Below are positions 1-9,800 of a DNA stretch of 64,000 nucleotides, piece by piece. A program made the translations under genes and the position numbers. Under the pieces are notes generated by a model. That model was not told where the DNA came from and made no database searches. It saw nothing but the letters and a program-made list of their open reading frames with translations. The stretch's first letter is position 1; each line of letters opens with the position of its first letter. This DNA comes from Melanopsichium pennsylvanicum (lineage: Eukaryota > Basidiomycota > Ustilaginomycetes > Ustilaginales): the NCBI GenBank assembly GCA_900208305.1, contig OAPG01000005.1, positions 248,001 through 312,000 on the forward strand, written 5' to 3'.

Positions 1-737
1 ATATACACAGACAAGAACGAGAGCAAGTGCAGTCTTCCAAAATCTACCTGAGCGCTGCGGTGGTCAGCATTTCGGCAAGATGCGACATATCCTGTCATTT
101 CGTCCCACCTACGGCCTCACACGCGGCAACCCAAGCCCCAGAGAGGCACTTGGACTGTGTGTTGGTGTGTAGTCACAATGTTGTTGTTCGCATCGTAAAT
201 TTTTACTACATGTTAAATTTCAACAGACTAGAAAACGGCACAAATCGCCCGTAAGCTTATCCGCCCGCGCTGCAATGCTCATACCTCTTTTCAACAACCC
301 GACTTTGTCGTCGTTCTTGGTACGACATAATCTATAGTACCTGTGTGTGGTACCACAGCGCCAGTGTAGGTGACCTATGCAGAGCAGTTCATAAATATTC
401 CCTCGTGACAAAGTATGCAGAGATGCAACCATTTTGTCATGCATGCATTTTAGTATTACCTCCTTGAGATGCTCCCGCTTACCAAAGGGAGAGGAGAGAG
501 AGAGTAGTTACATCCTCGCCGACTTTGCCGAATCTATGTCCCACTGATTGGGAGTGAGGTTCAAGAGTGCGCTCTGTTGTGCTTCTTTATATGTCTGCAT
601 TCCATCCACTCGCCGAGCACGGCTGTAGCCAGTGTCCACATTCGGATCTCTAGCAACTGCATTGCAAGTTTGCGATTTGGCATTTGTCGTCGTGATGCAT
701 ATGATAAGGTGCAAAATCTTCTTCGAAGACAGTTCTC
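1..737. other. spacer at left edge, no gene seen
   Basis: Only short ORFs without recognisable domains or sustained coding character occur here. I see no RNA gene. A GA-rich stretch (about 488-505) is the only repeat. The gene this spacer belongs to on the left lies outside the window. Confidence 0.5.
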
Positions 738-743
738 AAAAAA
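738..743 (-). terminator. RNA polymerase III terminator of tRNA-Leu
   Basis: Six consecutive A on the plus strand read as TTTTTT on the minus strand, six bases past the discriminator base of the tRNA. This is the standard Pol III stop signal and supports an active tRNA gene. Confidence 0.75.
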
Positions 744-749
744 GGATGG

Positions 750-852
750 TGACAAGAGTGGGATTCGAACCCACGCCCGAAGATAGCAGGTTTTCCTAAT
801 TGCTCAGGATATCTTCCTTAATGCTACGCCTTAACCACTCGGCCATCTTGCC
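750..852 (-). tRNA. tRNA-Leu (anticodon AAG) with a 26-base intron
   Basis: Read on the minus strand, the acceptor strand GGCAAGA (852-846) pairs with TCTTGTC (757-751, one G-U pair). The D stem is GCC/GGC. The anticodon stem TAGCA/TGCTA flanks the loop TTAAGGC once the intron is removed. The anticodon AAG is at 819-817, giving leucine (CUU). The intron is at 815-790, one base 3' of the anticodon, the usual eukaryotic site. The T arm is GTGGG-TTCGAAT-CCCAC. Discriminator base 73 is A, as in leucine tRNAs and unlike eukaryotic serine tRNAs, which separates the two class II types. No CCA is needed in the gene. The spliced product would be about 77 bases because the variable arm is only nine bases (TCTTCGGGC), short for a leucine tRNA. 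Confidence 0.9.
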
Positions 853-2186
853 TATTCTTTGGCGCCGGTTTATTGCAAATATAAACACACTGCAATTTGT
901 GTAGGCAGACAAGACAACTTAGACCGACACGAGATGGAGATCCCGACAGCTACACTAAATTACAGTACATTCCAATGCGCCCCTATGTGGTCTCGCTTGC
1001 ACATCATGAATGTTGTGATATTTCACCTCAGCTGACAAAGAAGCTATTAAGAACACCGACTCGCAAAGGATTGCAAGAGCCACATGCCCTATCGCGCGAT
1101 GATTGTTGACTAGCTTAGCTGCTGTGCGTCTCCCGACACCTGAACTGACTATGCAAGCCTCATACGAACATGCAAAATACAGTCTGGTCTTCCTCTCAAA
1201 GACTGCCTTGATTGCTGATTAGGTTGGCTGGAAACGATCCTGATTGCAGTCCAGCGTGCACGTAGTGGCCAGAGGGATCATCTAAAAGATATGAATATCG
1301 AATCGGATACAACAGATCGTGAAAAGAGAAAAAGGAAATGTACCAACCACCGACCCACTCCCTCACACGTCCTAGTAGAAAGGGGAGCGAAAGGAAGCAT
1401 GGGTGCTGAGATGTTGGATCGCGGACCTATCCAGCCCCCCGAGTACGCCCTGCTAGATGCACTTGGGATATGGACTTGACGTAACGGTGCGAGGGCTCAG
1501 CAAACGAATGATATATATCGAGCCCCCTGGAGTCGCGAGTTGATCTAGACCACCTTTGACGCTCACCTCATGGCCATGGAAGAGCATTGAAGCAATAGTA
1601 ACTATCACCTCTGGCCGAGGGAGCAACACTAGGCGGTCACAAGTTTGCTGCACAAGGAGAAGAAGAAAGGAAGATTGTCCCGTCGAAGCAACACATTTGT
1701 AGTTGTGTTTTTTTTTTTTTTTTTGGTACTTCTCAGTTGTCAGCCGCAGCTGTGACCAAAAGTTCAAGAGAGGACGATCTTTTTCCCTTGAGCTTGTCAC
1801 GTGGACTGTGCTGGAGTACAACAATGTGAGATTGACAGAAATATATAATTGAAAACTTGGGCCGAAATTTGCAGGGAGAATCACGTGAATGGGCGATTGC
1901 GAGTGTGTGTGGAGGTTGTATGCCAAAAAGAAACAAAGACGAGGCAGAATAGCGCACAGCACCGCACAGGGCAGCGCTCGATACAGTCACAGTAGACTGT
2001 GCATCGAGGTGCATGTCCTACCGATGCTTTTTGTTATCAGACCCTGCCTGACAAGTCGAGGTCAGTCACAAGTCCAGGGTCCAACTCACAGTCTGCCAAC
2101 ACTCACCTACTCTCACTTCTGATCCTCCATCCAAGTCTAATCACGCAACCACACAACCACACAACTCTCACTCGTCATGACACAAG
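853..2186. other. spacer between tRNA-Leu and ATG9
   Basis: This holds the ATG9 promoter and leader on the right. A run of 17 T lies at 1708-1724. The only longer ORF (minus strand, 1453-1962) crosses that T run, is low in complexity and matches nothing I know. The TAAATTACAGTA element is at 956-967. CACTC/CACAAC-rich sequence at 2095-2170 looks like an ATG9 5' leader. Confidence 0.5.
956..967 (+). promoter_or_regulatory. recurrent TAAATTACAGTA element, copy 1
   Basis: This is an exact 12-base match to the copies at 52705-52716 and 61346-61357 (both on the minus strand). It lies about 105 bases upstream of the tRNA 5' end. Its function is unknown; see findings. Confidence 0.35.
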
Positions 2187-2197
2187 ATGGACAGTGA
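2177..2197 (+). promoter_or_regulatory. short uORF overlapping the ATG9 start
   Basis: An ATG at 2177 opens a six-codon reading frame that stops with TGA at 2195-2197, overlapping the ATG9 start codon at 2187 in a different frame. The upstream ATG has G at -3 and A at +4. The ATG9 ATG has A at -3 and G at +4, a stronger context. If the transcript starts upstream of 2177, ATG9 translation would rely on leaky scanning. The transcription start is not visible. Confidence 0.4.
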
Positions 2198-4580
2198 TTC
2201 GCCCTTTGCAGATCCAGATCGTCCAGAATCGCATCCTCCTCAGCCTCAGCCCGGCGGCAGCGCCACCATCAGCAACAGCCTCAAGGCAGCCATCTTTGAC
2301 AAATCTCGTATCGTACATCCATCCATCAGCAATTATACGAGCTCGAGTCGTCCGCATCATGAAGACACCTACGAAGAGTCGTACCCTGATTCCATCGACG
2401 CTGGTGCATCCAGCAGTCAAGTTCCGATAGGCAGCTCTCAGCACGCTTCACAAACCTATGGTAACATCACCAACGGCCACCACGCCAATGTTGACCAGCA
2501 TGACCAAAACGAACAGGACGCTGAGGATTTATTCTCGGACGAAGAGATCGGTCTCATGGCGGCGGAATCTCGGCGATACACGTCCTCCCTGCCACCACTA
2601 CCAGAAGCGGCGTCGCGCAGCTCGAATCGGTCCCGCAGGCGTCGTACAAATGCATCAAATCCGCGATCTCGCGCCACCGCTGTCGGAGGACTCAACGCCA
2701 AACAAAGAGCATTGTGGATGTGGGCTAATGTCATCAATCTCGACGCTTTCCTTGAAGAGGTCTACGGCTATTACGTGGGTCGTGGTGCCATCTGTATTGC
2801 ACTCTCACGCTCGCTCAACTTGCTCACCGTGGCATTCGTCATCTCGTTCTCCACCTTCTTGTTCGGATGCATCGATTACTCGGCCATCAAGCACGATGGT
2901 CAGCTGGGTGATGTGATTGTAGGCCACTGTGTCGCTGGCTCCTCACCCTTCACTACAGTGCTGGTGCTTATCTTAGCGGCTGCATTTGGCTGGCAGGTAG
3001 TGCAGTTCGTCCTCGGCCTGTCAAGGCTCAGGGCCATGCATCGATTCTACGAGCACCTGCTCGGCATTCCAGACGCGGATGTACAATCAATTCCGTGGAA
3101 CGAAGTGGTAAATCGCCTCTCTGCGCTTCGTGAACAGCATCCAAACACGTCCCTCAGTTCTGCCGACGAGATTGAGCTCGGCGACCGCGCAAGCTCCTCA
3201 CTTGGACCCTCGCAACAACAGCGTTTGGATGCACATGACGTGGCCAACCGCATCATGCGCCAAGAGAACTACCTCATTGCGCTTTTCAACGAAAACATCC
3301 TCGACCTTTCCGTACCAGGTCTCCGAAATCGAAGTCCCGCACTCACACGCAGCCTAGAGTGGAATCTCAACTTTTGCCTTCTCGGCTTCCTGTTCAACTC
3401 GAACGGTCAAGTGCGACATCAATTCCTGTCGGAACGCTACCGGGCTGATCTGATTGAAGGCCTTCGACGACGCTTCCTGTTCATGGCGGTGGTAAATGCG
3501 ATCTTTGCGCCGTTCATCGTACTCTACCTCTTAGCCTACTCGTTTTTCCGCTACTTTGAGGAGTACCACCAGGACCCATCAAACCTTGGCTCGCGCCAGT
3601 ACACGCAATACGCACGTTGGAAATTTCGCGAATTCAACGAGCTGCCGCATCTGTTCCGTCGACGCTGCCACACATCGTACGCACCTGCGCAAAAGTACAT
3701 TGACCAGTTTCCCAAGGAGAAGACGGCGATTGTTGCGCGCTTTGTCGCGTTTGTGGCCGGATCGTTCACTGCGGTGCTGATTCTTGCATCGGTGATTGAT
3801 CCGGATCTGTTTTTGCACTTTGACATTACTCCGCAGCGAAATGTGCTGTTCTACATTGGAGTGTTTGGTGCCATCCTGGCGGTATCGCGCGGTATGATCC
3901 CGGATGAGCATCTGGTGTTTGAACCCGAAGCAATGTTGCGAGAAGTGATTCAACACACGCACTATCTACCGCAGGATTGGAAAGGACGATTCCACTCGGC
4001 GGAGGTGCATCAGGCGTTTGGTCAGCTATACACGCTCAAGATCTACATATTTTTCCAAGAATTGCTGAGCGTGGTGACAACACCGTTTGTGCTGTGGTTG
4101 TCGCTGCCGGGATGTTCGCCAGATTTGATTGACTTTTTCAGAAAGTACACGATTCACGTGGATGGGTTGGGGCATGTGTGCTCGTTTGCGGTGTTTGATT
4201 TCGCCAGACAGCCAACGGCCAGCACGATGGGTGGAGCTGCAGCGAGAGGGATTCATCATCAAGGTACTGGAAAGAATAAACACGGTAGAACGACGGAGAG
4301 AAAGATGAGGAACGGCATGAGGGAGGGTAAGATGGAGCAGAGTATCCTAGGATTCAAAGCTAGTCATCCTGATTGGGATCCGGTGCAAGCAAGCAATGCG
4401 TCGATGCATCAGGGTGGTGACGCCGAAAGAGATGGTAGCGCATCCGTCAGCCAAGAGCATGGTAATGGAAAACTAAACGCAGACGCAACCTCAAACACGA
4501 GTGGAGGAGCCAAAGTCAAGGATCTCTTGGACCACATTTACAGAGGCAGAGGCGCTGGTGGTGGTGGAGGCAGATGGTAG
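2187..4580 (+). CDS. ATG9: autophagy protein Atg9 (phospholipid scramblase)
   Basis: 797 residues. Atg9 is the multispanning protein of Golgi-derived vesicles that seeds the phagophore and scrambles phospholipids between leaflets during autophagosome growth. About 170 disordered, Ser/Arg-rich residues come first. Membrane segments follow near 203-230 and 254-278, then after a cytosolic stretch holding NYLIALFNENILDLSVPG, further segments near 430-454, 514-537, 552-570 and 620-645. Conserved Atg9 signatures include FNSNGQVRHQFLSERY, FREFNELPHLF and QDWKGRFHS. The C-terminal 120 residues are polar and end in a Gly-rich tail. The start at 2187 has a strong context and no good in-frame alternative. 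No intron is needed. The length is within the family range (about 700-1000). Confidence 0.96.
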   Translation: MDSDSPFADPDRPESHPPQPQPGGSATISNSLKAAIFDKSRIVHPSISNYTSSSRPHHEDTYEESYPDSIDAGASSSQVPIGSSQHASQTYGNITNGHHANVDQHDQNEQDAEDLFSDEEIGLMAAESRRYTSSLPPLPEAASRSSNRSRRRRTNASNPRSRATAVGGLNAKQRALWMWANVINLDAFLEEVYGYYVGRGAICIALSRSLNLLTVAFVISFSTFLFGCIDYSAIKHDGQLGDVIVGHCVAGSSPFTTVLVLILAAAFGWQVVQFVLGLSRLRAMHRFYEHLLGIPDADVQSIPWNEVVNRLSALREQHPNTSLSSADEIELGDRASSSLGPSQQQRLDAHDVANRIMRQENYLIALFNENILDLSVPGLRNRSPALTRSLEWNLNFCLLGFLFNSNGQVRHQFLSERYRADLIEGLRRRFLFMAVVNAIFAPFIVLYLLAYSFFRYFEEYHQDPSNLGSRQYTQYARWKFREFNELPHLFRRRCHTSYAPAQKYIDQFPKEKTAIVARFVAFVAGSFTAVLILASVIDPDLFLHFDITPQRNVLFYIGVFGAILAVSRGMIPDEHLVFEPEAMLREVIQHTHYLPQDWKGRFHSAEVHQAFGQLYTLKIYIFFQELLSVVTTPFVLWLSLPGCSPDLIDFFRKYTIHVDGLGHVCSFAVFDFARQPTASTMGGAAARGIHHQGTGKNKHGRTTERKMRNGMREGKMEQSILGFKASHPDWDPVQASNASMHQGGDAERDGSASVSQEHGNGKLNADATSNTSGGAKVKDLLDHIYRGRGAGGGGGRW

Positions 4581-5952
4581 AGACCCCATCATGATGAAGC
4601 AAATGTATTCATCCCACAAGTGAGTGCTGTTGTGTATTGTACATGTATACTTGTTCCGAATTCAAGTCGCAGTCAATCGACGTACATCAGGCTGCTATGC
4701 GGCCAAAATTAGGGATACAAGAAGGAATTGAGCATGTGGTTCGTATGATGTTTGTTGCACTACCGCCAGTGCTGGCTGAGACTGAGGTGCAGCACAGAGC
4801 TCAGCCAGATGTTACAGTCAGTCCCACGCCAATTCGAGCGAGCGTTTAAAAATGTGGGCGTGAAAGCTGTCGAAAGAGCAGAGAATTCGGGTGCAAAATC
4901 GCTTTTTGAATTTACTGACTGATACGGTCGGTAACTTGACTGTCCATGGCGCAAAGTTGGTAGCAGCACCAAAACCAGCACCACAGGAGCAGTCAAAGCA
5001 AATTCGAGGCAAAATGGGGAGGATCGGCAGTGTACACACACACACTCAATTGAATTAATGAATCGAATCGTTTATCGTTAAAATCAGACTCGAAAAATCA
5101 GAGAAATCAGACTCTGAATCGGGTCAACATGGTCGGTCTCTTTGTACGCAAAACGACTTTCGATATGGGCTCAGCTTCAACTTTGAAAGGCTTTTTCTAC
5201 AGTGCACAGTCGAACGCGTCGGTGTGCGGTTGTTTCCTCGCCCTCATTCTCATTCTCATTCTCATCATCATTCTCATCATCATTCTCATCATCATCATCG
5301 TTCTCAATCTCTCTGAACCCCCATCTTTTCTTCTCTTTGTCTTTCTTCGTTCTCTTCACCATCATTTTCTCTCTTTTTCGGCTCAAACTCTTGATCCATA
5401 AATCGCTCTGGCCCGCATCCGACAAAAATTCTCATCCTTCTCTCTACAACTCGGCCTTTGCAACCATTACCTCGCGTAGATCGCGACATCGACATACCCC
5501 TTCTTCGCGTTGTTTCGCTCGTATCAACACTGCGTTGCTCAACAGAATCGTGCTTGCCTGCTGATGATATCAACATTCCCGCACAAACTACCTCAAGCTT
5601 ACCCGTAATAGCCGATTATCATCCGTGCTTTCACCAGCTTTGGATGCGCCCGTGCGTGTGAACGATCCACATTGTCATTCGTTCCCAACTATCGGCTGTA
5701 GGTCAAACAGAGCTCCTTCCCCTTCGGACCATTATCTGTAACGGCGCCTCTTGACCCATCGCCCGCTAGCATCTGGATAGTCGTCGAAACACGGACCACG
5801 TCCCACCAGCTGGTGCTCGACCTTCTACTCGCCCTCCGCGATCGGCACGTTTTTTCCGTCTACGTCAAACAACTCCTCTTGTTCGGACATCCACGCTGCA
5901 TTGCCGACCAGCGCACGCGCGCTGTCTCGTCTTCCACGCTTGCTAGCGCGTC
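4581..5952. other. long spacer and probable SNF5 promoter/leader
   Basis: No supported gene. It contains a CATTCT/CATCAT microsatellite (5243-5305), after which C/T-rich DNA runs up to the SNF5 start, as in leaders of highly regulated fungal genes. The hydrophobic ORF at 5129-5401 is a translation of the microsatellite and is not believed. Confidence 0.5.
5243..5305. repeat. CATTCT/CATCAT imperfect microsatellite
   Basis: Three- and six-base units of CAT and CATTCT alternate for about 63 bases in the presumed SNF5 leader/promoter. Such tracts are length-unstable; no function can be read from it. Confidence 0.8.
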
Positions 5953-6822
5953 ATGGATCCCAACATGTTCGGCAACAACCTTGCCGGCATGTTCGGACAG
6001 CAGCAACCACAGCAGCAGTCCACAGGCGGCATGGACACCTCCAACCCAGCCATGGGTGGCATCAACCCGGCCATGTTTGCAGGCATCGACCTCACCACCC
6101 TGCAAAACAACCCGCAGCTCGCTGCTGCGCTACTCCAACAGCAACAACAAGCTCGGCAACAACAACAGCAACCATCACAACCGAATACGCCACAACAAGC
6201 GCGTTTCAATCCTGCCTTGTTCAACCCCGCCATGACGGGTCTCGATCAAAGCAATTCCGGCTCCATCAACGTGCAGGCGCTTCAGCGTGCAGCTGCTGCA
6301 GGCGGCGCAAATAACCCCATCGCTTCATTCAACCCGCAGCTGCTGTTGCAACAGCAACAACAGCTTCAGCAGCAGCAGCAGCAACAACAGCGCCAAGGTA
6401 CTCCCCAGCAGCAGCCGGGCGGCCAAGCGTCGCGATGGCCTCCACAACAGCAGCAACAACAACAACAACAGCAGCAACAGCAGCAAATGCAACACAACTT
6501 GCTCGCACAGCTCCAAAATGGTGGAGGAGCCATGTTCAATCAGTTTGGTCAAATGAGTGGTATGGGGCTGCCTCAACAACAACAACAACAACCACAGCAG
6601 CTGCAGCAACAGCCTCAGCAGCCTCAACATCAGCAACAGCCGTTCGGATCAGGAGGCCAGTTCAACCCCGCCGCGCTGGGTCTCAATCCGCAAGCCATGG
6701 CATTGTTCCAGCAGAACCCCATGCAGGCCATGCAGGCCATGCAGGCATTCGGTCAACTCAACCCTGGAGCCTTCCCTCCTGGCGCTTTCAACCAGCTCAT
6801 GATGCAGCAGCAGCAACAACTC

Positions 6823-6856
<34 letters not shown>

Positions 6857-9800
6857 GCAACCAGGCTGGCGGCTCGTCACAGCCTCCTCAGTCGCCGGCC
6901 ATGTTTCAGCAGCCACAGAATGGCAACATGTCAGGAATGTTGGATCCTTCGGCGCTCATGGCAGGTGCTCTCAAGCCGCAACAGAATCAGCAGCAATCGC
7001 AGCAGCAGCAACAGGTCAACATGTTCGGCGGGGCAGCGTCTGTTCCTGGTGCTTCGCCAGTCCGACCCAACTCTGCGCTTCAGCTTCAGCAGGGACAGCC
7101 ACCAAATGGCCTTCCATCGTACCTGCAGTCTAGCCAACAGAATCCGATGCAGCCTACACAGTCCTCTCCGGCCCCATCGCATCAGCAGCCTGGAACACCT
7201 CAGCAGCAGAACAACAGCGGCACCGTGCCTTCCACTCCGACCACCGCGTCAAAGCCCAAGCCGCCACGCAAGAAGTCGGAGAAGAAGACCACCGGCAAAC
7301 AAGCCTCTCAAGCTCAGACACCCGTAATGCAGCATGTCGGTACTCCTGGCAACGCCAACATGCAGCAGTCGCCCAGCGCCTCATCAATAGCTGGCATTCA
7401 GGGCGCTTCGCTCCCTGCTGGTGCGTTCGATCGATCACGCAGCCACACTCGGTCCCCCAGCGTATCACTAAGCCAAGGCACGCCCTCCCAGATGCACGCA
7501 TTGCCACCAGGCGTTCAGGGCTTGCCTCACTCGATGCCACCTCAGCAGCAGCCGCACCCGCCTCAGCAGATGGGGATGTCAGGACAGCCCGGCCAAGCAC
7601 CACCGCAGCAGGTCGTGCCACCGAGCTGGACACCAAGCCTTAACCCGCAACAGCAGCAGGCCGTGCTGTCCAGAGCGCTGGCGCTGGCAAAGGCTCAGGA
7701 AGGCTCCGGTCTCACGCCGGTACACACACTCATGCAGATGGGCTACCTCTTCCTCAAGGCTTCGAGCTTGCCGGGCGGCTCGCATCCTTCCATGATGCCC
7801 AATGGAGGAATGGTATTGACCATCAACGAAGCACGCGGGCTTGGCTTGATCCCACAGCAAGCTGGCCAGCCCGGTTTCAACGCTATGAATGCGCCAGGAC
7901 AGCAGCAGCCGCAAACGCCACAACGACAACCTTCTCTGCCAGGTATGCAGCCTCAGGCCCCACAGCAACAGCAACAGCCTCCACAACTTCAACACCAACA
8001 ACAGCAAATGCCACCAGCATTCGGTGCTGTTCCGATGGCGCCTCAGCAGCAGCAGCAGCAGCAGCACCAGATGCTTATGATGCAGCAACAGCAGCAGGCA
8101 ATGCAACAGCAGCAGCAGCAGCAACCGGGTCAACCTCCTCTCGTTGCACCATCACTCGGACATCCTCATGGTCAGAGACCCACCACGCCTGCAGGTGCGC
8201 ATGCTTCGCCCTCTAGTATGCGTGCTCCATCGCCCATGGGTCCAGCCGGTGCCACATCAAGCCCAGGCATGGCCAACAAGCCGCGCCCACGTCAATCGAG
8301 TCTCGCCCTCAGCGCCTCTGGCCGCCCAGACTCTCGTTCAGGGCCAGTGCCTCCTGGATTCCAGCAGGGTGGTCCTCATGGTTTGATGGCACCCCCGCCT
8401 GCTCCTGGTCATCTGCCGCCAGGCATGCAGGCTGGAATGTCGCCAGGGATGGCGCCGGGTGGACTCGGTGGTCAGATGCCGCAAGGATACCTGGGGCCGG
8501 GCGGACAGCAGATGGGTCCAGATGCAACACCAACCATGCTCAAGCAGCAAGGCAGACGTCCCTCAGTGGCGCAAGATCCCTCGCTGATGGCTACACCTGA
8601 CAATAGAAGGCCGTCGCTTGTCGCTCCTCCAGGCATGGATGGCGCTGCTGCTTCCACACCGGATCCCGTAATGCTCGCTGCAGCAAGTGCAGCAGCCAGC
8701 CAGCCTGGCGCTCAGGGGCAGTTGATTGGCAGCTTTGGTGGCGCAGCCAACGCTCCCGGAGGCCGCATAGGCTCACAGGTTGCTGCAGAAGGACTTGCAG
8801 TCGCTCCACCTATGCCGGGCGCTCCAGCACAACCCGATGTCCCAGCTCAGGGCGAAGCGCAAGCGCTTTCCGACTCAGCAGCAGAGGCACAAGCAGCCAC
8901 TGGTAGACCGACCACTCTGGCGGGCGGTGCACCTGCATTTGCGCAGGCTGTCCCTTCCAACCTGTTCAACATGCCCATGCTTTTGGGTGGCCCAGCGCCC
9001 AAAGAGTCTGCCGTCGGCACACCCATCACCCACTTCAATACGCGCGTAACCAAGCTGGACGATGCGATGCGACCCGTTCGTGCTGCTGATGCAAAAGGCG
9101 GAGCCGCTAATATCGACGCAGCCAAGGCTGACGAGGTGGTCTGGACGCCCCTCACAGCGGACCAGGAGGCAGAGTTGCTCGGCATCATGACGCGCGACCT
9201 CGAGCACGAGAAGCTCTTCCGTCAGCAGCAGCAGGACATGGAAAAGTCGCTCAAGGACCATATTGATGGCGTAAGGCCACCTCGAAGGAAGGCCTCGGAT
9301 GGCACCATCACCAAACCCAAGCCCCTCGCTTGGTGGGAGCGTCCCGAGGAGGAAGACATCTCGGGTTTGCAGCGCGACTTGTTCAAACCCTTCGGCGTTC
9401 TCTTCCCCGACCAGAAGCGCGCCGAGCTAGAACAAGGTCAACGTGGTTCTCGCCCTCACATCCCTCTGAAACGCTCGTTGATGGAGTCTGTAGCGCAGAT
9501 GGGCGAAGATCTGGTCCCTATCCGGCTGGAGATCGACCACGAGCACTGGAAGCTCCGCGACACTTTCACGTGGAACGCACAGGACTCGCACATCAACGTC
9601 GATGCTTTTGCTCGATCGATTTGCGAAGACATTGGATTGCCAAGCACCGTGTTCATTCCGCAGATCAAGGAGCAGATGAATGCGCAGATTCTCGAGCATC
9701 AGACTACGAGCGCTTTCAAGGCCAAGCCAAAATTCGATTTCAGCGTTGATGCCAAGGAGGGCAAAGGCTCGCTAAAGGACGAAGACCTGCGTTGGTGGTC

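Noticed and set aside
750..852. assignment of the tRNA as serine
   Set aside because: The 5' half resembles fungal tRNA-Ser, but the spliced anticodon loop gives AAG and the discriminator base is A, both leucine.
1453..1962. 169-codon minus-strand ORF near the left edge
   Set aside because: It depends on reading through a T17 run as lysines, has no domain and lies in otherwise non-coding DNA.
5129..5401. 90-codon ORF with an apparent Ile/Leu membrane segment
   Set aside because: The hydrophobic part is just the CATTCT microsatellite translated.
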